Positions 59,747 to 64,000 of a DNA stretch of 64,000 nucleotides are shown piece after piece. A program made the position numbers and the translations under genes. The stretch is from Nocardia altamirensis NBRC 108246 (lineage in GTDB: Bacteria; Actinomycetota; Actinomycetes; Mycobacteriales; Mycobacteriaceae): assembly GCF_001612685.1 (NCBI RefSeq), contig NZ_BDAY01000003.1:62001-126000 (forward strand), in the 5' to 3' direction. Below the pieces are notes generated by a model. The model was not told the DNA's origin. It worked only from the letters and a program-made list of their open reading frames with translations, and did not search any database. The stretch's first letter is position 1; each line of letters opens with the position of its first letter.

Positions 59747-62320
59747 ATGGCCAAGGGTAATCGGCTCGGTCAGGGGAATCCCCCTTCGATCGCCAGCCAT
59801 TTTGTCGGCAGGACTCGTGAGCTTCGACAGATCGGCGAGTTGCTCTCCGGCATGGTCAGGTTGGTCACCCTGGTCGGTGCGGGCGGCATCGGCAAGACCC
59901 GCTTGGCGGCCGAGGCGGTGTCGCGCTACACGAAGAGCAGGAAAGTTCCCGTCTATTGGGTCAGCTTGGCGGGCACGGCCGCCGGCGCGGAGGTGGCGGC
60001 GCTGGAGTTCGAATTGGCGCACGCCGTGGTCGATCTCGACTTCTCCGATCGTTCGCGGTGGAATGCCGTGGTGGACCGGCTCAGCCGCTCGGATGCGGTC
60101 GGGGTGGCGCTGCAGTCGGTGCTCGTGCTCGACAATTGCGAGCACGTCCTCGCTGCGGCGGGCGACCTCATCGCCGAACTGCTCGATGTGGTGCCAGGAC
60201 TGTCGATCATCGCGACGAGCCGGGAGCCGATCGGCTGGGTCGACGAGCGGTTGATCTCGGTGCCGCCGCTCACCTCCGAGCAGGCCCTCTCGTTGTTTCG
60301 GCATCGTGCGACGCTCGTCAGCCAGCCGCTGGCCGGCGCCGACGATGCGCACATGGCAGGCGAGATCTGCCAGCACATGCACTATTTCCCGCTGCACATC
60401 AGGCTGGCCGCCGCGCGGCTCACCCGCCAGCCGCTGCCGCTGATCTTGCGCGACCTCAACGGAGCCGCGTCCGACCGGCGCATGCAGTGGTCGCAGCCGC
60501 CGCTCGGCGGTGCCGACGAGCGACACCAGAGCATTCGCGACGTGATCGCGTGGTCCTACGAACTGTGCGAGGACAACGAACAGCTGCTGTTTCGCCGGAT
60601 GGCGGTGTTCGCCGTCGATGCCGACGTGCCCACCGACGACGCCGTGGTCGGTGCCCAATCCGGCGGCGGGGGAGCGGAATTGGCCGCCGTGGTCGCGGTG
60701 TGCGCCGACGAGGACGGTGCCGACGGACGACTACGACTCGGCGCCGCCGAGATACCTGAGCTGCTCGAGCGCCTCGTCGACCGCTCGCTGGTGGCCTCGC
60801 ACATCTCGACCGATGCCGTCTATTACGCACTGGCAGAAAGCTTTCGGGTCTTTGCCCATCAGCAACTGCGGCAGCAGCCCGACGCGGACGACGAACTCGC
60901 CAGGCTGCTCGCGCGGCACCGGCGGTACTACCGCGACCGCGTCATGCATGCCCGCGCAAGCTGGTTCAGCACGCAGGACAAGCCGTTGCTCGAATGGGCG
61001 CAGCGGTCGTGGGACAACTTCGGGATCGCGATCGAGTCGAGTGTCGCGACCGCCGACGACGCGTCGATCGGCCTGGAGATCTCGCTCGGATTGCTCGCAC
61101 TGCGCGCACCGTTGTTCGTCGGGTCGCTGCCCGAGATCCGCCGCTGGACCGAGAGCGCACTGGCGGCGGTGCGACGGCCGGGGCGCCCACACTCCGAGCC
61201 GGAAATCGCCGCGATGGGTCTGCTCGTCTGGAGTCTCATGTCGGAGGGCGCCTATCGCGCGGCCGAACGCCTGCTCGAGGCGGCCGTCGCGGCATGTCTG
61301 CCCGACGCGGCGGCGCGCGCGGGCTGGCGGGACCGGCCGGACGCCGACCTCGGGCTCGCACCCGAAGTCGAATTCGCCAGGGGCTGTGAGCTGATGCTGG
61401 CACAGCGCGATCCGCGCGCCATCGCGGTGCTTGCGCGTGCGCGCGAGATGGCCACTGCCCGTGGCGATTACGGTGTCGCCGCGATCAGTGAAATGATCGA
61501 GTCGTGGGCGGCGAGCCTGCTCGGGACCGCGCCGCTCGCGATGGCGACGACCCGGCGCTACCTCGACAACGCCACCCGCGCAGGCGCAACGATGGCCACG
61601 ACATGGGCCCAGGTGGCCAGGGCGATCGCGCTGACGAAGCACGGTGACCCGGTCGAAGCGCTCGCCGCGGGCCGGGCCGCGCTGGCCGATCAGGTCCCGA
61701 TGGGCGATCGCGTCGGCGCGTTGTGGGCCGTGCACGTCCGGGTGTGGTCGCTGTCGAAGATCATCGTGAACCGCGGCGACGGCGTCGACAAACGGGCACT
61801 CACCCGCGAGCTGGCCCGCGAGGCCGCGCACCTGATCGGCGGGGCCGAGACACAGCGCAGGATGTTCGGCATCGTGCTCGGCAAGCAAGGCCTGCTCGCC
61901 GATGAGCACACGGCGGCGATCGAGACGATTCGAAACGTCCTCGGCGCCAAGGCCTACGACGCGGCGGTCGCCGAGGGTGTCTCGCTCCGGTACGAGTTCG
62001 CCGAGGCGGAACGCCTTGCGCTCGGCGACTTCTCGCTCGGAGCCGCGAGCGCCGACACCATGCCGCCGGACGAGGTCGCGGCGACCTGGCTCGACCTCAC
62101 CGAGTCCGAGCAGGATGTCGCGGTGCTGGCGGCGGCAGGCTGGACGAACAGTTCGATCGCCGCCCGGCGCGGCAGTTCGTATCGGACCGTGGACGCCCAA
62201 ATGTCGACCATCTTCCAGAAATTGCACATCACCTCCCGCAAGGAGGTCCTCGATCGACTCCCCGCCGATCAACTTCCCCGGGTGCACGAAGCGGCGAAAG
62301 ATCGCCCACGCCGCCATTGA
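59747..62320 (+). CDS. STAND (NB-ARC) ATPase with C-terminal LuxR helix-turn-helix, paralogue 4
   Basis: 857 residues from ATG 59747 (MAKGNRLGQGN), with GGGAAG eight bases upstream. The longer reading from 59639 overlaps the divergent membrane-protein gene. GAGGIGKT is at 44-51, SVLVLDNCEHV follows near 122-134, then ATSREPIGW, the helical sensor region, and the LuxR helix-turn-helix (AGWTNSSIAARRG, then KLHITSR) near the end. Downstream on the same strand, past a gene remnant and a hairpin, begins a large WXG100-like protein related to the giant at 35.9 kb. Confidence 0.88.
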   Translation: MAKGNRLGQGNPPSIASHFVGRTRELRQIGELLSGMVRLVTLVGAGGIGKTRLAAEAVSRYTKSRKVPVYWVSLAGTAAGAEVAALEFELAHAVVDLDFSDRSRWNAVVDRLSRSDAVGVALQSVLVLDNCEHVLAAAGDLIAELLDVVPGLSIIATSREPIGWVDERLISVPPLTSEQALSLFRHRATLVSQPLAGADDAHMAGEICQHMHYFPLHIRLAAARLTRQPLPLILRDLNGAASDRRMQWSQPPLGGADERHQSIRDVIAWSYELCEDNEQLLFRRMAVFAVDADVPTDDAVVGAQSGGGGAELAAVVAVCADEDGADGRLRLGAAEIPELLERLVDRSLVASHISTDAVYYALAESFRVFAHQQLRQQPDADDELARLLARHRRYYRDRVMHARASWFSTQDKPLLEWAQRSWDNFGIAIESSVATADDASIGLEISLGLLALRAPLFVGSLPEIRRWTESALAAVRRPGRPHSEPEIAAMGLLVWSLMSEGAYRAAERLLEAAVAACLPDAAARAGWRDRPDADLGLAPEVEFARGCELMLAQRDPRAIAVLARAREMATARGDYGVAAISEMIESWAASLLGTAPLAMATTRRYLDNATRAGATMATTWAQVARAIALTKHGDPVEALAAGRAALADQVPMGDRVGALWAVHVRVWSLSKIIVNRGDGVDKRALTRELAREAAHLIGGAETQRRMFGIVLGKQGLLADEHTAAIETIRNVLGAKAYDAAVAEGVSLRYEFAEAERLALGDFSLGAASADTMPPDEVAATWLDLTESEQDVAVLAAAGWTNSSIAARRGSSYRTVDAQMSTIFQKLHITSRKEVLDRLPADQLPRVHEAAKDRPRRH

Positions 62321-62339
62321 CTCCGGTTGCGCCACCGAT

Positions 62340-62477
62340 TCAGCGGAGTAGCTCCATAACCGGGGCGAACCTCGCCATGTCGTGTTCGTAGACGGTGATG
62401 TAGTCGAAACCCCAACGGTCTCTGCGTTCGCTGAGCACGTCGGCCATCTGTGCCGGGCTGCCACGCGATAGTCGGAC
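62340..62477 (-). pseudogene. C-terminal remnant of an LLM-class (F420-dependent) oxidoreductase
   Basis: The minus strand reads 45 codons to a TGA at 62340-62342, with SPAQMADVLSERRDRWGF and YITVYEHDMARFAPVMELL. This is the typical C-terminus of the TIGR03621-type luciferase-like F420 oxidoreductases. The homology stops abruptly at about 62477, with no start or upstream part, so a gene of about 300 codons has lost most of its length. The break lies between the STAND regulator and the WXG100-like gene, suggesting rearrangement there. Confidence 0.65.
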
Positions 62478-62478
62478 C

Positions 62479-62504
62479 GGCCCCTCTCAGCGGTGGGAGG
62501 GGCC
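62479..62504. terminator. hairpin upstream of the WXG100-like gene
   Basis: GGCCCCTC (62479-62486) pairs with GAGGGGCC (62497-62504) over a ten-base loop. It begins two bases from the end of the oxidoreductase remnant and about 85 bases before the next start. It may terminate the STAND/LuxR transcript; no T-tract follows. Confidence 0.4.
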
Positions 62505-62587
62505 GCGGACTGGGCTGTGAGAGCTTGTATTCGGCACAGGTGCGCCTGTCCGAGCGGTGTCGGTGCCCTGCCTGGCGGAGGAGGGCG

Positions 62588-64000
62588 ATGGCGAGTACGG
62601 CTGAGCAACTCCGTGCCGAGATCCCGGTTCCCGTGCAGGAGATGGTGTTCGGCCGCGCGTTTCCGGAGGGGGATCCCGAGCGGATGCGTCGGCTGGCGCT
62701 GGCATGGCGGGCGCGGGCCGAGCTGTGCGCCGACTTGCAATGCAAGGTCGACGCCGCGCAGGTGCACACCGCGGCTGCGCTGAGCGAGTCGAGTCGAGCG
62801 GGCGCGACGGTGGCCGCCCACGCGAGCGCGTTGCGCGCTGACCTGGCGCAGGCCGCGGAGTTCTGTGCCGGAAAAGCGCGACAACTGGAGCAGAACGCGC
62901 TCTCCGTGGAGAAAGCCCAGTGGGAGATGTCGGTTTTCGGGGTGGCCGTGATGTATCAGCTGCTGTGCGCTGGCGGGTGGGGCGGCATCGCGGGGATCGG
63001 GGTCGCGACGCGGGCGCGGGAGCGATTTTTGGCGATGCTCGGGAAGCTCGTCGCGGTGGTCGGCGCGGAATCGGCAGCGGCTGCGGTCCGTTTTACGGTG
63101 CGCGCGTTGAGTTTCGGTGCATTGCAGACGGGTGTGGACGTCGCCGTGCAGCTGGCGCAAGGTGACCATCGAGATGAGCTCGATGGTGAGTCGATCATGC
63201 TGGCCGCGCTGGCCGGCGTCGGTGCCGGTGCGGGTGGCATGGTCGGCGCCCGACTCGCGATGAATGCTCCGGCCGCGCGAGAGTCGTTGGGACGCCTCTT
63301 CGTCGCCGGAGCGGCCGGTGCGAGCGGCGTGCTCGGCGGTGCGGGCGCGGTGGCGCTGGCGACCGGAGAGTTCCAGGTGCACGGTGCGCAGTTGCTCGGC
63401 GCCGCGGCTATCGGGATGGCGGTCGGCGCGCGGGTCGGCGCGGATACCGCAGCGCGCCCTTCGGCGGCACCGGAAGAGTCGCTCGCCGTGCCGGATTCGC
63501 CGCGTGACCTTGTGAAAGCCGTTGCACAGCAGCGTGATACCCCACACTTCGCCGACCCGCCGGATCTCCTCGCGACACTGTCGCGGATGGCTGAGCGCGA
63601 ATCGTTGGACGCGTTGTGGCGCTCGGATGCTGTCGAGATCGTGGGACCGGGCGGGCTGGGCGGCCACGGTGGCGCGGCGGGGCCGACGCCGCCGGGCGGG
63701 ACGAGCGTGCGTGGTTCCGATGGCGGCGCGATGGCGTCGGGTGCGGTGAGCGGCGGTGGCGACGGCGCGACGTTGCCGAGTTCCGGCGGTGGCGACGGCA
63801 TGGCGACGCCGAGTTCTCTTGGTGGCGAGGGAATCTCGCCGCCGACATGGAGTCAGCCGAACGGCGGTGGCGGCGCAGGCCCGGCACCGGCTCGGTTCCA
63901 GGTCTGGCGTCCCGAGTACTCGGGAGGGGGAAACCTCGACGTCCATGCACCACGTTCGGCACCGGAACCTGGTCCGTTCGGCCCGAACGACGGGCCTGCG
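62588..64000 (+). CDS. WXG100-like large protein, N-terminal part (runs off the window)
   Basis: The first 471 residues are visible and the frame is open at the window end. ATG 62588 has GGAGGAGG just upstream. MVFGRAFPEGDPERMRRLALAWRA parallels VFGGQFPRGDPEALRRLAATWRE of the 35.9-kb giant. The WXG100-like helical domain (to about residue 110) is followed by hydrophobic Ala/Gly-rich helices (about 115-290) and a Gly/Ser/Pro-rich linker with short repeats (SSGGGDGMATPSS). This is the delivery half of a CpnT-like effector; its C-terminal activity lies beyond the window. Confidence 0.85.
   Translation, partial: MASTAEQLRAEIPVPVQEMVFGRAFPEGDPERMRRLALAWRARAELCADLQCKVDAAQVHTAAALSESSRAGATVAAHASALRADLAQAAEFCAGKARQLEQNALSVEKAQWEMSVFGVAVMYQLLCAGGWGGIAGIGVATRARERFLAMLGKLVAVVGAESAAAAVRFTVRALSFGALQTGVDVAVQLAQGDHRDELDGESIMLAALAGVGAGAGGMVGARLAMNAPAARESLGRLFVAGAAGASGVLGGAGAVALATGEFQVHGAQLLGAAAIGMAVGARVGADTAARPSAAPEESLAVPDSPRDLVKAVAQQRDTPHFADPPDLLATLSRMAERESLDALWRSDAVEIVGPGGLGGHGGAAGPTPPGGTSVRGSDGGAMASGAVSGGGDGATLPSSGGGDGMATPSSLGGEGISPPTWSQPNGGGGAGPAPARFQVWRPEYSGGGNLDVHAPRSAPEPGPFGPNDGPA

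Noticed and set aside
60731..63946. 1,071-residue open frame on the minus strand across the fourth STAND gene and the WXG100-like gene
   Set aside because: It spans two real opposing genes and the gap between them, lacks domain motifs, and has shadow-frame composition. Only the short 62340-62477 part, in a different frame, resembles a true protein.

Overview
The window looks like chromosomal DNA of a high-GC actinobacterium, most probably Nocardia or a close mycolate-containing relative. This rests on strong G/C third-position bias, a PknG kinase with its rubredoxin-like zinc motif, a DUF574 methyltransferase beside an XRE/DUF5753 regulator, large proteins with WXG100-like N-termini of the CpnT type, GTG/TTG starts, and promoters with little more than a -10 box. 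No rRNA, tRNA, CRISPR array, transposase or phage gene was recognised.

Layout. 0-5 kb: the 3' end of an unknown gene, the first of four STAND (NB-ARC)/LuxR regulators, a DUF574 methyltransferase and an XRE regulator. 5-12.5 kb: a secreted GH65 (acid trehalase-like) enzyme with an F5/8C domain, a membrane protein with tandem repeats, a microbial-transglutaminase-like protein without an export signal, a zinc alcohol dehydrogenase and a DUF4254 protein. 12.5-19 kb: second STAND/LuxR regulator, L-aspartate oxidase, MFS transporter. 19-25 kb: a lethal-factor-like zinc metalloprotease with an overlapping acidic small gene, a TetR-controlled NmrA/DUF1772 pair, and a TyrA-like dehydrogenase coupled to an EamA exporter. 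25-32 kb: PknG, MerR, three small exported proteins, a GlnH-like lipoprotein and a helical unknown.

32-46.7 kb is the most unusual part. The third STAND/LuxR regulator is followed by a zincin gene that faces a 3,604-residue protein. That protein joins a WXG100-like N-terminus, a Pro/Gly-rich linker, a HELGH zincin, a papain-fold toxin-like domain, long helical regions and five tandem OmpR/PhoB-type winged helices at the C-terminus. The start of a paralogue (62,588 to the window end) follows the fourth STAND/LuxR regulator, so the regulator-effector arrangement occurs twice.

46.7-56.4 kb holds what looks like a natural-product locus. On the minus strand are an acyl-CoA oxidase-like flavoenzyme, an atypical P450 and a 23-codon mini-gene. 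On the plus strand is a tightly coupled operon of aminotransferase, adenylating enzyme, LuxC-like reductase and GMC oxidoreductase. 56-60 kb has a secreted Cys-containing protein and three four-helix membrane proteins, two of them sharing an N-terminus and a leaderless promoter design.

Two themes recur: effector or toxin-like enzymes (three zincins, one papain-like domain, one transglutaminase-like protein) near STAND sensors, and a shared dyad of form AATGTACCG-N8-CGGTACATT over promoters of several exported or transport proteins. All functions are inferred from sequence patterns without database searches.
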